Assembly: GCA_905250075.1 (NCBI GenBank)
Contig: CAJNOP010000024.1
Location: forward strand, 1,519,883 to 1,583,882
Source of the DNA: Rotaria sp. Silwood1
Taxonomy: Eukaryota; Rotifera; Eurotatoria; Philodinida; Philodinidae
Direction: 5' to 3'
Length of the DNA: 64,000 nt
Position 1 is the first letter of the stretch. Each line of letters opens with the position of its first letter. The position numbers were made by a program, and so were the translations under genes. Below the pieces are notes generated by a model that saw nothing but the letters and a program-made list of their open reading frames with translations, was not told where the DNA came from and did not search any database. Positions 1 to 13,800 of the stretch are shown here, in pieces.

Positions 1-1137
1 GTATTCTCACTTGTTCATACTGTAACACAAAAAATAACTCAAAGAAACTTCACAGCATTGTAGATTTTTTACTTCATATATCATGTATGAACCATGTAAA
101 ATTCGAAGACAAATAAAGAATAATAAGAAATACTAATCAAAAAGCATTAACGCAAAGTTTCTTTCTTATTTTTTAGTCGAAGTTTGGTTAAGACAAATGA
201 AATTTCAATAGAAAACTGTAGCAAAATTTACAAATCCCTAGATTTAACTAGTCTTGAAATAAAGCTAAACAAAGCTTATTATTAAATATTCAAGATTAGT
301 TCTTCTTTCTCCAATAATCCAACCGTCTCTCAAGAATCGTTTCTCCTCAAGAATTGGGTACAGAGCAATGTTTTCTGTTCTGTTCTGTACCCAGCTCTAG
401 TTCCTATTCTATGACTTTCCTATTAAATAGATTTCTTGTTTACTTTGAACTTTTACATACTTCTTTAGTTTTTAATTTTATTTTTGTGAATATCTAGTGA
501 ATAAATTAATCGCTCCTTTAAAGTTAAACAAAGAAATAAGTAAAGAAGAAAATCGTTCAGTCTTGCAGCGAAAAAACGAAAATTTTCCAATATTGAGGTG
601 GATTACCCTTAAAAAAACAGCAAAATCGAATTAGAATAGATAGCAATATATTATTTAAGCTAGTATATGACTGATCGATAGAGATTATTAAGCTACACAT
701 CAAACTGAAGAAGTCTTTATAATTCAAATTCCATTTAATCAAATTAACACAGATATAACTTAACATAATTTTACAATGAATTTGTTCATTTCTGTCATAT
801 TCATTCAAAATTTCAAAAAATTTCTTAATTAATCTAATTAAAATGAATGCCTTTATCGAAAATCTTGCAAACTTTTTCGATTCATCCCTCTATGAAATAT
901 TTCTTTTTTGCATACTGAATACTAGCGCTCTTCTTTTGTCGCTATAAACACTACTGTTCTGTCATAGTATCTTAGTTGCTCCAATCATTGAAAGACTTAC
1001 ATATAATCAGAAAAGAAAGAAACAATGAAATTTCATGCATTTTTCTAACTAATATTGCATAGAAATTCTATTCGACATTTGCTTATTATTTTATAATTTA
1101 ACTATTCATAGTTTCTATTTCATATAGAACTGTCAAA
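1..1137. other. Intergenic, no gene seen
   Basis: AT-rich sequence upstream of the RBM42 start. Only short spurious open frames are present, including one of 83 codons on the minus strand with no recognisable family and no splice context. The last 10 bases before the ATG follow an acceptor-like TAG at 1125-1127. Confidence 0.6.
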
Positions 1138-2513
1138 ATGGCATTGAATAACTTTGATGCTGAAATGTCTCGGTAAGTAATTAACAAACGAAAAAATAAA
1201 AACCATCTCAAATATCGATACTATTTCTTTTTTGTAATTCTAGTTTCGAGAACGAAATCTCGAATGTAAACACAGTCAATGCACCACCACGAATGCCTAT
1301 AATGCCATCTGTTCCACCACCACCTGGCATGTTTCCACCAATAATACCAGGTTTACCACCACTTCCACCGCCACCACCAGGTGTAATGGCTCAATTAATG
1401 AATAATAATAATGCTGCTCCTTCAACAGCTCGTTTACCACCTCGACCTGCTTTCGTACCTCATCAACTTCGTCATCGTGTTCCACAACAATCAGTACCGT
1501 TTCCTTCATCATCAATGCGTCCAGCACAAATGGCTCCATCGATTCCTCAACGAGTTCCATCACCACCACCACCATCAGCAGCAGCAGCAATAACACAAGG
1601 TTCTGTTCCTCCACCTCCTCAACAACAACAACAATCAACACTTTCAGCTCAACCATTACTTTATAAAAATCAAACAAGTAATGAAAAATCAAATCAACCA
1701 TCTGAATCAATTGTTCCAACTTCTCAACGTCCTTCACAAACACCAATCATAGAAAATAAACCTTCTGCATCAAAATTAGATAAACCATTAGTTAATAAGG
1801 TTGAACAAAATCCTCATCCAGTTAGTAAAGCATTTGCTGCATCATCGTCACAACCAATGGAAACAAATGGTAAAAACAAAAATAAAAAATAATTTTTCTT
1901 GAATATTTATTGATTTATTTTTTTTTTGTGTGCATGTGTTAGATCATGATAATGAAAGTAGTTCAACGGCAAAGAAAAAAAATAAAGCTAAACCACCGAA
2001 AAAACTTCGTCATGTTCGTATGGCTGGTGGTACAACTTGGGAAGATGAAACACTTGCTGAATGGGATCCAGGTAACAAAAAAAAAGAAAAATTCTGATAC
2101 TTTTTATGTAAAAAACAAAACAAAATCTGAATTTATTTTAGATGATTTTCGTTTATTTTGTGGTGATCTGGGTAATGAAGTTAATGATGATGTATTAACA
2201 CGAGCTTTTAATAAATATCCATCATTTCAAAAAGCAAAAGTTGTTCGTGATAAACGATCAGGAAAAACACGTGGTTATGGTTTTATTTCATTTAAAGATT
2301 CACAAGATTATATTCGAGCAATGCGTGAAATGAATGGTAAAATTATTTATATATTATCACTTATTTATTCTGTCTGTTTTTTTTTTGTTTGTTTGAATAG
2401 GTAAATATGTTGGTAATCGACCGATTAAATTACGCAAAAGTACATGGCGAGAACGAAATATGGATATTGTTAAAAAGAAAATGAAAGATAAAGTTAAAAT
2501 GGGTCTTAGATAA
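1138..2513 (+). CDS. RBM42: RNA-binding protein 42 (RBM42), single RRM
   Basis: Five exons: 1138-1172, 1244-1869, 1943-2071, 2142-2336 and 2401-2513, giving 365 residues with all junctions in phase. The N-terminal 200 residues are low complexity, rich in Pro, Gln and Ser with PPPP runs, as in the family. A basic stretch and the motif GGTTWEDETLAEWD lead into one RRM at about residues 265-345. It contains FCGDLGNEVNDDVL, RNP1-like GYGFISF and the signature AMREMNGKYVGNRPIKLRKS. The protein ends KMGLR. This C-terminal half is nearly diagnostic for RBM42, which in animals binds RNA, associates with hnRNP K and acts in splicing and stress-granule biology. The ATG at 1138 is the first in frame; the short first exon (MALNNFDAEMSR) is supported by a canonical gtaagt donor. 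Identity is very secure; the exact N-terminus is less so. Confidence 0.95.
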
Positions 2514-2556
2514 ACATTTGTGTACTTTTTTTTGTTTCGTAACTTTAAATGTATAA

Positions 2557-2562
2557 AATAAA
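2557..2562 (+). terminator. Poly(A) signal of RBM42
   Basis: A canonical AATAAA lies 44 bases after the RBM42 stop codon, within a short AT-rich 3' flank. Confidence 0.55.
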
Positions 2563-5500
2563 ACGATAAAGAAAATTTGATTATGGTATACAAATAATTA
2601 TTTATCCAATGTATAGAAGATAATGAGAAAAAAGTTTAACAATAATGTTTGTTTTTTATACTTTTGTTTCAGAATGTTAAACAATTAGCATTATTAATTT
2701 TTATAACCAATCGAGCTTTCTATCTAATATATTCTATAGTAAAATTTCATAGATCAAATGTAATAGCAAGGTTTTTAAAAAGCTAGACATGGTAATTTTC
2801 AGGTCCTACAAGCTACTTTTTAGCAATTTCATTTTATAGAGTACAATATGAGTGATCGCTATTTTTTCTATGAGTTTTGATTTAAACGTTAAAAGTATTG
2901 CAAGAACCGACTATCAAACGTCTTTTTTGGTTTTTTTTCAATATTCCTATATGGAAGATTATAGAGAATGCGACCATCCTTATTTTTGTGCTCTTTAAGA
3001 AAACAAAAAAATAATTTGCTCCGACACTTTTTTTCTATCACCTTATACATGCCAAAGCACATTAAATAATGAGTTTATTTAGACAAAAGAAATTCGATTT
3101 ATGAATCGTCATCGCCAACGCTCAAGCAATTTAGCCGTCGTAGCCTAAAAACTCATCAAACAATTTCAGCCGCCGATCAGTCCATTGATTTACACTTTTA
3201 CATGCAATGTATAATTAATGAGACAAAATGTTGATTTCTGTTTCAAATCGTGTGTAATACATTCATGAACGAAACAATGCATCAGACAAGAGAAGTCTCC
3301 TTTAGAAAATCCAGTTTTCGTGAGATTCAAAAAAACAGCACAGCATGTAGATTTCTATATCTCTTGGATAAACATTTTCTTAATCAGAAAATAAGATATT
3401 TTGATTTTCTCCCGACTTAGCGTTTGCTAAATTCGACTCATTCCTAAGCAAATTCTTGTTTTCCCGACTAGGATGTGAGTGAAACGAAGATTCACTGCCA
3501 TTCCGAATTCGCCATTGAACACAGATCTTGTCTCTATGCTTGACAGTTTATTAACAGTCCAAATAGTTCAAAACCTTTGTTTGCATTGTAGAATAGTTCG
3601 TAAATTTAAATTGAATATAGCTATTTCATGAGATAAGAATTACGAGTTTGAAGCCAACTAAAATCGATTTGAGTCCAATGTGGAAATAATAAAAATGAGA
3701 CATCTATTTTAATTATCAATTATGGTTAAGTTCGGGTGGACCGAAATTTTCTTCTGTTTTGAGCAGTACGTGATGTATGTCTGCCAATGAAATGAGACAA
3801 GAAAAAAGAAAAACACGCACATAATAAATTAACCATTTTACAATGAACTCATTAAAAAGTATCTTATTTCGATGAGAATTAATTGAATTTTGATGAATTC
3901 ATTAAAACTATCTTCTACAACGATAATTAATTATAATTAACTGTCATTGAGTAAAATATTTTTTCATGAGTTTATTTAACAATAGTACATTTATCGGGTG
4001 CATATTTCTCTTTTGTTTTTCTCATGTCATTTCAAAATACAATTATAAATCAAACACTGTTCAAAAGAAGAAAAAAATTTTCTATCGTCTAATAAGAAAA
4101 AATGTTCATCTTGAAATGTGGTTATCAAAGAAAAATAGTAATTAACATTGTATGCCATTTCTTTTACATCATACATTATCTATTGATATCAAGTTTAAAT
4201 AATATGGAGAAACTATTCATCTAATATGAACATACTTGATTCGTTTACTTATGTCAGCATTTAATGTTAGTTAAGTGAAAAGTATGTGTTAAAATTTGAA
4301 TTAGTCTGCATATCAATTTTGAATTTCGAATTCCTAACGATGAACCCTGATGGAGTAACGATATTCCAATAAATACAATCATGAATTGATCAATCAAATT
4401 CGGATCTAAAAGATTATGAAGACTTTACACTAGAAAAAGTGATTAAATTTTTACTTAGTTCGTCCTTTGAGAATTGTATTATCTGACATGCTAGTATTTC
4501 ATTAGAGTTCATTATCAATATGAATCTAAACTTGGCATTCATTGAAAGACGAATTTAACCTTTTCATTGCCGACAAAAGATAACCATCCGTAAAATAGAA
4601 TGGTTTTGCACTATGCACATTTTCGTATCTTAATATATGAGTGTAATACAAGCCGTAATAAAATAATAATGTAAAAAGCTCTTGCTGTTTGATGTTTGTT
4701 TTTACGTTAATCTATCGAAAAAAAAAGTATGCATTGTAAATGATTACATTTGTTTCACGTAATTATGTATATATGCATCATCGATCATCGAAGAGTTAAG
4801 TTTTAATTTATATATTTTACTCAATCCAACATTGAACTTGTTCAATGTCGGATTCGAGATTAAATATAATCTTAATTTGCATGTTGACATGTATTCAGAT
4901 AAGTGCTAGGATAATTAATAAATACAACAAACTCAAAACTATACTTTTGACCTTTAATTAAAAACTTTTTTTGAAGAAGATATCAATACAAAAGAGTTCT
5001 TAATATGATGATTAAAAACTACAGCGAAAAAAGTCTTATTAAATTTCTTTATTATTTGTTGATAGAAATTCATGAAAATTCCAAGATTTTGATTATTTAA
5101 ATATAGTAGTCACCAGAAGTTTCGCTCTTGAGTAAAAAAGAACATAAACTTCCATGCTTGCACCTAATATTTTGAATAAAAATAGAGCTCGATCAAATTT
5201 GGTCGTAAGCAGCAATCTGAAGCCAATATGCTTTGATATAAAGGATTTACGATGAAATCACTAATCTTTTCCCTAGGACTCAAAAAAGACTTCTTGGACG
5301 CTTTTCTGGTTTATCTCTATTTAAATATAATAATCTCCGTTTTCTTATTAACAAATAAAGAGTTGTATGTCTATTGTGTCATTGATAGGATATTTTAATT
5401 CATTGTGATCTTAAGACGCGAAGAAGCTTACATTTTCTGGACTGCTTTCAGCATGGATCTCTTCTTCATCGACAGCTGCGATCATGAAAATTTCAAGACT

Positions 5501-7452
5501 AATATTTAAAATTAAAGAATACTTCATAAATTAAGCACCCTCAAGTCGTTTGACATGGAATTTTTATTTGTTGATAGAAGCAGTGTTAAGCTGTCAACCG
5601 TAAGGTTTAACATCATGAGATTTGTTTCCTGTATTGAGAGTCTCGTCTGAAGAAAAAATTTATATTAACCTTTTAGCTCTTCCGAATGAAGACGAGTTAG
5701 GTCCTTGCGCTCACAGTTCAACATGACCTTTTTGTAGGCAAACTTTGAGACTAAAGAAATAAAACTGCGGTCCTTTTACTTGGTAGTCGAATTTTTGACG
5801 ACTATTGCATTTAAAGTAAATTTTCACAATTGATGCTCTTACATGAAAGTTTTTTTTTCTTATCAAATAGAACTTTCAAGAGAATAAAAAATTTTAAGAT
5901 ATAATTACTTTTAACATGTAAGGAACGTTTATAAATTTATTTATTCACTGTACTTCGAATCATTCGTAAATTTTCACGAAAAACATAAAAAAGATAACAA
6001 TTATTCATTATATATTCAAAAGAAATTTATTGATCTCATAAATAATGTATTTTATCTTATTATCAAATTTATATTAAAAAAAAAATAGAATTGCACAATT
6101 ACTTAACTTTAGTGAAAGTAAAAGTCATGAATAATGTCAATCATAGGTTGATTAATTCTTCTTTTTTTAGCAATCAATAGATATTCATAAACATAATTTC
6201 CTTTTTACTATGGAACAAAAGACATACTCAATTCTAGTACATGTGTAATGAATAAGAATATTTCGAAGATAAAAGAAAATATTTTTTCTTCTTCATTGGA
6301 ATGTAAGTTGACTATTTTTAATGATGAACATTGGTGATAAATTTTTAAAAAAAGCCAGTTTGATATTTATGAATACATCAATATTGTTCACTTGAATTAT
6401 ATATGTTTTATTTTAAAAATTTAAAGTTATCAAACTTTCTTTTTCTTATGTCAGACTTCTGTCATGTCTCCCTCCACTCTCATGAGATCGGAGAAAAAGA
6501 CGTGCATGGCCTCTAAACGACAGAATGATGACTTTTTTTCTTTCTTTTTTTTTTTTGTTTTGTTTTATTTTCTTTTGTTGCTGAAACACTTCGAGATTCC
6601 CATTAGAGATGTCTTCGAATAAAATATTAATTATAAAAAAAAAAATCAGTAGAATTTTCAAGGCTTTTCTTCTCTAGGTAAAGTAATTTTGTCATAAAAT
6701 AAGTCGAATATTTTCACATAAAAAATGCATCGAATCATAAATTAAACATTAAATATACGTATGCATATATCTATATCTATATATACATAGATAAAAGTAA
6801 ACGTAAAAAGACGCATACTTATCAAAAAATCTATAAATGGAAAAAATTAGTAAATCGTATTCTGCTTTCAATTATAAAAATAAGTTGTCTGGGAAACGTT
6901 TAATGATTATGGTGATTGTCGTGATGTGTATGTCTTTTATTTATGGTTTCTAAGTTGATCGGAAGTTATTCATAGATGCACTTGATGCTTTTATATTATT
7001 CCTAAACGTCATTATATCTCAATATTGAACATTTTCTTTTATATTTTTAAGAAATAATTTTATTGTGTGTATGTATATGTAAAAAGTTTGTTTTCCTTCT
7101 CTTTTAATGTATTCAGGTTTTTTTTCGTTTTTTTTGTTTTCTACATCAAACATACGATGCCGACGACACAGGAATAAGACGAACAGTTGACGAAGAAAAT
7201 GAACAAACAGCTAATGAGAAAACTGATTACAACCAACACACACACACACACACACAGAGAAAAAGAAAAATGTTGACATTGACAAACGAATAAAAATATA
7301 AAGAAAAGAAAAACGAGTATAAGTTGATAGTGATGTTAATAGAGAGAGAGAAAAAAAAAAAGTCTTTTTTAGGTTTTTGTCAATTTGGTTTGATGACCGG
7401 TTGTGTGTATGTGTGTTGTACACAGACAAAAAAACAACAGAATAGGAAACAA
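2563..7452. other. Long intergenic stretch, no gene seen
   Basis: About 4.9 kb between the convergent ends of RBM42 and the 14-3-3 gene. No open frame has a recognisable family or a plausible exon chain. It holds an imperfect tandem direct repeat of about 52 bp at 3844-3950 (units starting GAACTCATTAAAA / GAATTCATTAAAA) and an AC dinucleotide run near 7236-7256. Confidence 0.55.
7236..7256. repeat. (AC)n microsatellite
   Basis: About ten perfect AC units lie in the 3' flank of the 14-3-3 gene, followed by GA-rich sequence. Confidence 0.85.
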
Positions 7453-8502
7453 TTACTGATGTTCTTCAGTTGGATTTGGATCATCTGGATCAGGTGCATC
7501 ACTTGTCCATAACTAAACAAAATGAAAATTTATTTTTGTTATACAAAAATTTAAATATCTCTTACCGTAAGATTATCCCGGAGTAATTGCATGATAAGTG
7601 TACTATCTATAAAACAAATAAATATATCTTTTTTTTATTTTTTTTATGATTATTCATTTATATGACTAACCCTTGTATGAATCTTCGTTAAGAGTATCAA
7701 GTTCAGCAATAGCATCATCAAAAGCCTGTTTAGCCAAATGACAAGCACGATCAGGTGCATTGAGAATTTCATAATAAAATACGGAAAAGTTCAAAGCAAG
7801 ACCAAGACGAATTGGATGTGTTGGTTGCATTTGAGTTTTAGCAATATCAAATGCGTCATTATATGCACGTTGTGATTCATCAATAACTTCTGTTTAAATA
7901 AAAATTAAATGTAAATTATTCTTTTGTTGTTTTTTTTCTTTAAAAAGGTTTTATTCAAACGTACTTGAACGTTCCTCGCCGGTTGCAACTTCAGCTAAAT
8001 ATCGATAATAATCACCTTTCATTTTCAAATAAAATACTTTTGATTCAGCCGTAGTTGCTTTTGGTATAAGAAATTTATCAAGTAAATTCTAAAAAAAAGA
8101 TCAAATAAATAATAATAAATATTTTGTTTTTTCTTTTATTTACCAAAACTTCATGACAAATATCTTTTAGTTCCTTTTCAATTTTTTCACGATAATCTCT
8201 TGACATTTGTTGTTTTCGTTCTGAACCTTCAGTTTTTTGTTCAATACTTGAAATAACACGCCATGATGAACGACGTGCACCAACAACATTTTTATATGCA
8301 ACAGAAAGTAAATTACGTTCTTCATTTGTTAATTCATTATTTGTTTCAGTAACCTTTTTCATAGCATTAGCCATATCGTCATATCTAAATGAATTAGTTT
8401 CTATTAATAGAAAAAAAAAAATAAACGAATTCAAATTATATCATACCGTTCGGCTTGTTCAGCTAATTTGGCACGTTGTACTTCTTCGTCCTTGTTCGAC
8501 AT
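7453..8502 (-). CDS. 14-3-3 protein (YWHA family)
   Basis: Six exons in transcript order: 8447-8502, 8144-8384, 7965-8088, 7671-7889, 7566-7606 and 7453-7512. They encode 246 residues, the normal 14-3-3 length, and all phases agree. Family signatures are [20 protein letters not shown] near residues 40-60, where the Lys and Arg of the phosphopeptide-binding groove lie. Next come [14 protein letters not shown], which carries the Arg-Tyr of the groove, then [15 protein letters not shown] and the C-terminal DNLTLWTSD. The acidic tail ends EEHQ. 14-3-3 proteins are cytosolic dimers that bind phosphoserine/phosphothreonine peptides of many signalling proteins. The isoform (epsilon-like or zeta-like) cannot be assigned safely from sequence reading alone. 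Confidence 0.97.
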
Positions 8503-8900
8503 GATTGTTGATTATTTTGTTTGGTAATGAAAAAAAATTTACTAGTGAACAGAGACAAATAGATCTGTAAAATAGGACAACTGAAAATGTGTCAGTTATA
8601 TATATATATACGAAAATTTTGTCAGATGAGAAAGGGAGAGAGAGAGAAAATGGGAGAAAGAGCGGGAAAAAAAATACATTGTACAATTGAGAAAGTTCGA
8701 TGCTTGCCCGTTCTCAGAATGCGTCAGACAGAGAAGACGTAGGCATAGGGCAAGGATGCGTGTATGTGAGCAAAAGATAGACTAAAAGTATTTATTTGCT
8801 TCTCTCTCTCCCTCTCTCTCTCTCGCTCGGACGCCTATATCGGCTGTAGTAGCGAGCAAGTAGCGCTAGACATAGAGAGGATAGGATGCTTGCATTGATT
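8503..8900 (-). promoter_or_regulatory. Probable 14-3-3 promoter region, GAGA/CT-rich
   Basis: Upstream of the 14-3-3 ATG are a (TA)n stretch near 8598-8611, GA-rich tracts at about 8634-8670 and a CT-rich run at about 8800-8829. Such elements are common in invertebrate promoters. No transcription start can be placed from sequence alone. Confidence 0.3.
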
Positions 8901-10806
8901 AGTCACTCAGACAAACAGAACGAACATCGGACGGCGAACAATTCGTATTATACAAGGCAGTGTCATTGCTTAGCAACCAAGTACGACAGAAACAAACGAC
9001 ATTTAATAATAGATGTCACTATTAAAGAAATTTTCATTACAGACATATAAATAGTTTAATATTGAATGCACGTAGTCTCTTATTCATTATCAACTACAAC
9101 CGGATATACATACTTAACTTTGGAGAAGTTTTTTCATTGAAACGCATAAAAAATACTAATGATTTGATGAGTTGAAGCAAGGAAAATAATGAATGTTCAA
9201 TTAAATTTTGTTTTTCATGTATTATAAACCTATTGATGGTCGATTATTGTTAATATAATTACGTATTCTCATATGTAGTTAATTATGGTAGTTACAGTTT
9301 AATCTATTAAAGAATCTTATTTGCTATAATTTACGTTAGGATAAGCTTACTAATACGATGCATAAAGCATAAAATTATTTTTTGCATTGAAAAAACATAC
9401 TTTCCAATCGTTCTTCATGCATAAACAAGCTATATTTTTTTTGCTTTATTAGTATTCTAGATCAAACTATATTGAAGGTTTTTTTTTTACTTCCTTTTCT
9501 TTAATTTTAAGAAAATAAATGATTGAATTTATTCGGTTCGATTTAATAAAATAAATAAAATATTTTTTTTTTTTTGAATTAAAACTTTATTTTCATAACA
9601 TAAACTAGATGAATAGATTCAAAGAAAGACATATTGCTTTAGTTTGATGTGTTTTTTTTTTCTGTAATCAAAATGAATCATTAATAATAGTCATCGATAA
9701 GTAAATGATTAATTATGAATGATGTGCCCATCATATTTGGAATTTTGTCTTTTTTCTTTTACTTGAAGCATAATTTGCACTTCGATTCCTTCTATTATAT
9801 GTTCTCGAGTTTCAATGCTCTCGGTCAAATGATACTGAAAGGTTAGAAGTAAATAAGCTCGATTTATCGCATAAGAACATTATACATATAGTACATATAT
9901 GTATATTTGGAATGATTACGTGTTATTTGCTATTTATATCATAACTACAATCATGTAAGAAAAAAAAAACGGAAATGAAATTTGATAGCAAAACATTGTT
10001 CCATATAATAAGAAAAAATTTCTGCTGTCACATTTAATTAAAAATATTCTATGAGCATGTTAGGTCTTCTTCATGAATAAATAACTGACATACGATTTGT
10101 TTATATATATATATATATATTTACGTTTTTATACCTAGAAAACTATTTATAGAACATGACATGGATTTTATGACTAGTGTTTTCAAATAGTCTACAGTCA
10201 ACGTGTCACATTCAATTAAGAAGAAGAAAAAAAAGACAATGAATTAATAAAATAATCCAGGTTACAAAACATTGAATAGAAAAATCCTAAATATAGCTTT
10301 TTAGATCATGATAATAAGAAAAAAATTCCGAACATCATGTCATCTTATTCATTAAAACCCAGTATAATCATATGTTACATATTCCATATAAAAATTCAAT
10401 AAAATACCTATGAACTCATTCATATTTTCCAAATGATATTTTCAAAGCTTTCATCTTATATTTTGAGTCAAAATAAATTTAGTTTTTTTTTTTCTTTAAT
10501 ATAAATTTATTTTTCAAATAATGAAACATTAACAACCCATACACGCATCTATAGACAGTTGAAAACTGCTAGGTTGTCTTTTTTTTCGATAGAAGAAAAA
10601 AAAAATGAGAGAAAAAAAAACGATAACATTTATGAAAAAAAGAAAAATGTCTTCTGGACTGTTGAATAAGTTTCGATAAATGATAAATTTGAACAATTAC
10701 AGTTGTCTTCTTTTTTCGTTCAACTCATGCAAAACAAAAGACACAAACGAACATTATAAAGTCATTGTTATAGCAAAAAAAACACTATAAATATATATAT
10801 CACAGA
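8901..10806. other. Intergenic, no gene seen
   Basis: AT-rich spacer between the 14-3-3 promoter side and the 3' end of the Tudor gene. It contains homopolymer A/T runs and a (TA)n tract near 10100-10120. No supported coding exon was found on either strand. Confidence 0.55.
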
Positions 10807-13800
10807 TTAATTTGATGATATTGAATCATTTGTTTCATCTTTTATTGTTGTTAATGAATCATTTTCACCAAAATCAATTGTTTGATTATTATTTGACATT
10901 GATAATGATGAACTATTTTCAGTTACATTTGTTATATCATCAGATTGATCATTATTATTATTATTTTCAATTTGTGATGTTTTTTGTTCATCAATATTAA
11001 CTATATCAGATGAATTCGATAATATTATTTCATTTTTTTCGTTCGTATCTGACTCCTGCTAAATACAAAACAAAAAAAAATCAAAATAAATATTCAGTAG
11101 TGTTCAACATTATTTAAAACAAAAAAAAAACCATTCGTTTTAATTACAGGGCAAAAACTTGCATGTATATTACAAAGAGAACGATTTATAGATTATTATA
11201 ATTAAACAAAAAAGAAAAAAAACTCTCTTTTTTATCAAAATTATTTTTAGTTTCAATTAGAGTTCATTGAGGACAAACTTTTCCGAAACGTACTTCAATA
11301 TCCTCAATCAAATTTCCTAATCGGAATCAGATAGACGCCCCAAGGATGCGAGTACATTTTCCGGTTTTATTGTATTCAATGACTAGCAGATTCTATACAC
11401 ATTTCTCTGACGACTAGTGCCTGGCGGATTCAATATCGACATGTTCTCTGCGATTTTCAATATGGCGCAAAATACATTAAAATTGTCTGAAATTTGCCAT
11501 GATATTGAAGGAAGATACTTTTTTTTTTTTTTTTTTTTATTTGCAAGAACATGTCAAAATGGAGTACGTGTCAAAGATCATTTTTTTTATTTAGATAAAA
11601 CAAGTATCGTGTTGAATATTTCAACAAAAATCTTTGTAAAAATAGAAATTTATTTATAGAAGTATTTGTATATATTAATATTTAATTAAAAGAAAAGATT
11701 TAGTCATGTTCAACATCCTTTTTAGAATACTTGACTATAAAAAAGAACTTCTTTTTACAATTCTAGTACTCTCAATCATAAAAAAGAACATTGCATAGTC
11801 AAACAGTGGAAAAGATTGTGTTTTATCCTTGTTTTTGAGGATTTTACAAAAAACTTAACAAAAAATTCTCTGGAAATCTTTTAATAAAAAAAAAAATATT
11901 ATGATTAACATGTATTCCAAGACCAAAGTCATATATCTTCGAACGTCCTTCAAATGTTTTTCCTATATTCTTTGTAACGTAAAAAAACCATTGAGTTTTT
12001 GAAGTTCAAAAATTATGAAATGGACTTTACAAAGATTGATAAGGTCTTAAATTGAAAAGAAAAATTACATTCTACAGCTTAACAGACTCTAATTTTTTTA
12101 TTTTCAAGTTAATCTTCGAAAAAAAAAATGTTCTTTTTTTTTAAGACTACCCCATTCTTTAAGGTCATTGTACATCTTAAGTAAAAAAAACATAAACAAC
12201 AGCTCAATAACATCTGAATGAAATCTTAATAAATTGAGGATCGTTTTTTTTTGTTTAATTTCTAATTAATTCTACCTTATTTTCATCTTCAATCTTATCA
12301 TTTAATAAATATTGAGCATTAATATTATCATTATTTTCTCTTATAAGTGTAACAAATAAACATTGATTATTTTCATCATGATTTTCAATATGAATTGTAA
12401 TAGATTCTGTTATTGGTATATATTGTATAATATCATCAATAGCTTTTTTTTGATAAATATCATCAATACCATATAATTGACATTTATGTGCTAATGGTAA
12501 TTGTTTTAAAATTTCATCATCTAATAATATAAATAAATGATTATGTGTTATATTTGTTAAAATATTTCCATAATCAATACAACGAATATTATATTTATTA
12601 TCAATAATATTAAGAATTTGACCACGATAATATTTATTATCATGATTTAAAACAATACATAAATCATTTATTAACCAATTATCTTTATTTTGTTTATCAC
12701 ATATTTGTAAATATTCTTCTATTTCACATACATGTAAATTATCATCAGGTAATATATGTATATAAAAAAAATTTTCATCAATAGCTGATATATTAGCTGA
12801 TAAAATTTTTTTTTCTTCTTCTTCAAAATTATTATTATCAAGTTTAATATCAATAATAGAATTATTATTATCTATAATAGAAAATTCAATAATATCATTT
12901 AATTTATTTTCTATTATTGAATATAATTTTTTTGTCCATAAATTAACATCAATATTATTTAATAAATAACCATGTGTTTGTGGTTCAATATTTTCTAATT
13001 CATTAGAATATGAATATAAATGATTTAATTTTATATTATCATCAAGATTACCATAATCAATAAAATAAACTGTATAAAAATTTGTTGATGTAGAATATGA
13101 TTCAATTCTAGCACGATAATAATGATCATCTTGTGTAAATTGTGCTATAACATGATCACCTATTTCATAGGATGAATTACGTTTATTTTCATTTATTATT
13201 TTATCAATTAATTGATCAATTTTTTCAATAATTAATTCAGATTCAGGTAATAATTGTATATATACATATGGTTTATTTGGTTCGACATATGTTAATAAAC
13301 CTTGACAATATTCTGATAAAGTTTCTAAAAAAAAAAAAAGTTCAGTTAAATGATTTATATATCTTGAGTTTAAAATTCATATTTTATTTAGATTTATTCT
13401 TTTGAAAGGACGAAAAACTATGTTTAGAAGCAATAGATATTAGAGCCTATTGAATCTAAGAATTTCTAATTGAGGTTTTTTTTCTGTAGGAAAACCGAAA
13501 TTGAATTTTAATCGGTTAAAAACTATCGATATGATATGTACTGTACTAGCGATAGTGCGGATCATGAAGATCCTTTGAATTTATTTCTAAATTATTGAAA
13601 TATGGTTTTTCAATTAGAAAAATTGAAATTCTTCGATTAAGATTTAATATATAATTAAGAACTTGTTCTTTTATTCTGAGAGTTAAATCAAATTTTTTTA
13701 TATTTGATTCTTGTATTAAGAATTTTGTTTGAATGTATACTAAAGCTCTGTTCGAATAAAAACTATATACAGATATTAGTTTTTATTTGAAATCATTTCG

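Noticed and set aside
1297..1746. 149-codon minus-strand open frame opposite RBM42 exon 2
   Set aside because: Antisense shadow of the Pro/Gln-rich coding exon; no independent family signature or splice context.
5426..5516. Short GC-richer open stretch reading EEAYIFWTAFSMDLFF
   Set aside because: Only about 30 codons before a stop, no splice partners and no known family.
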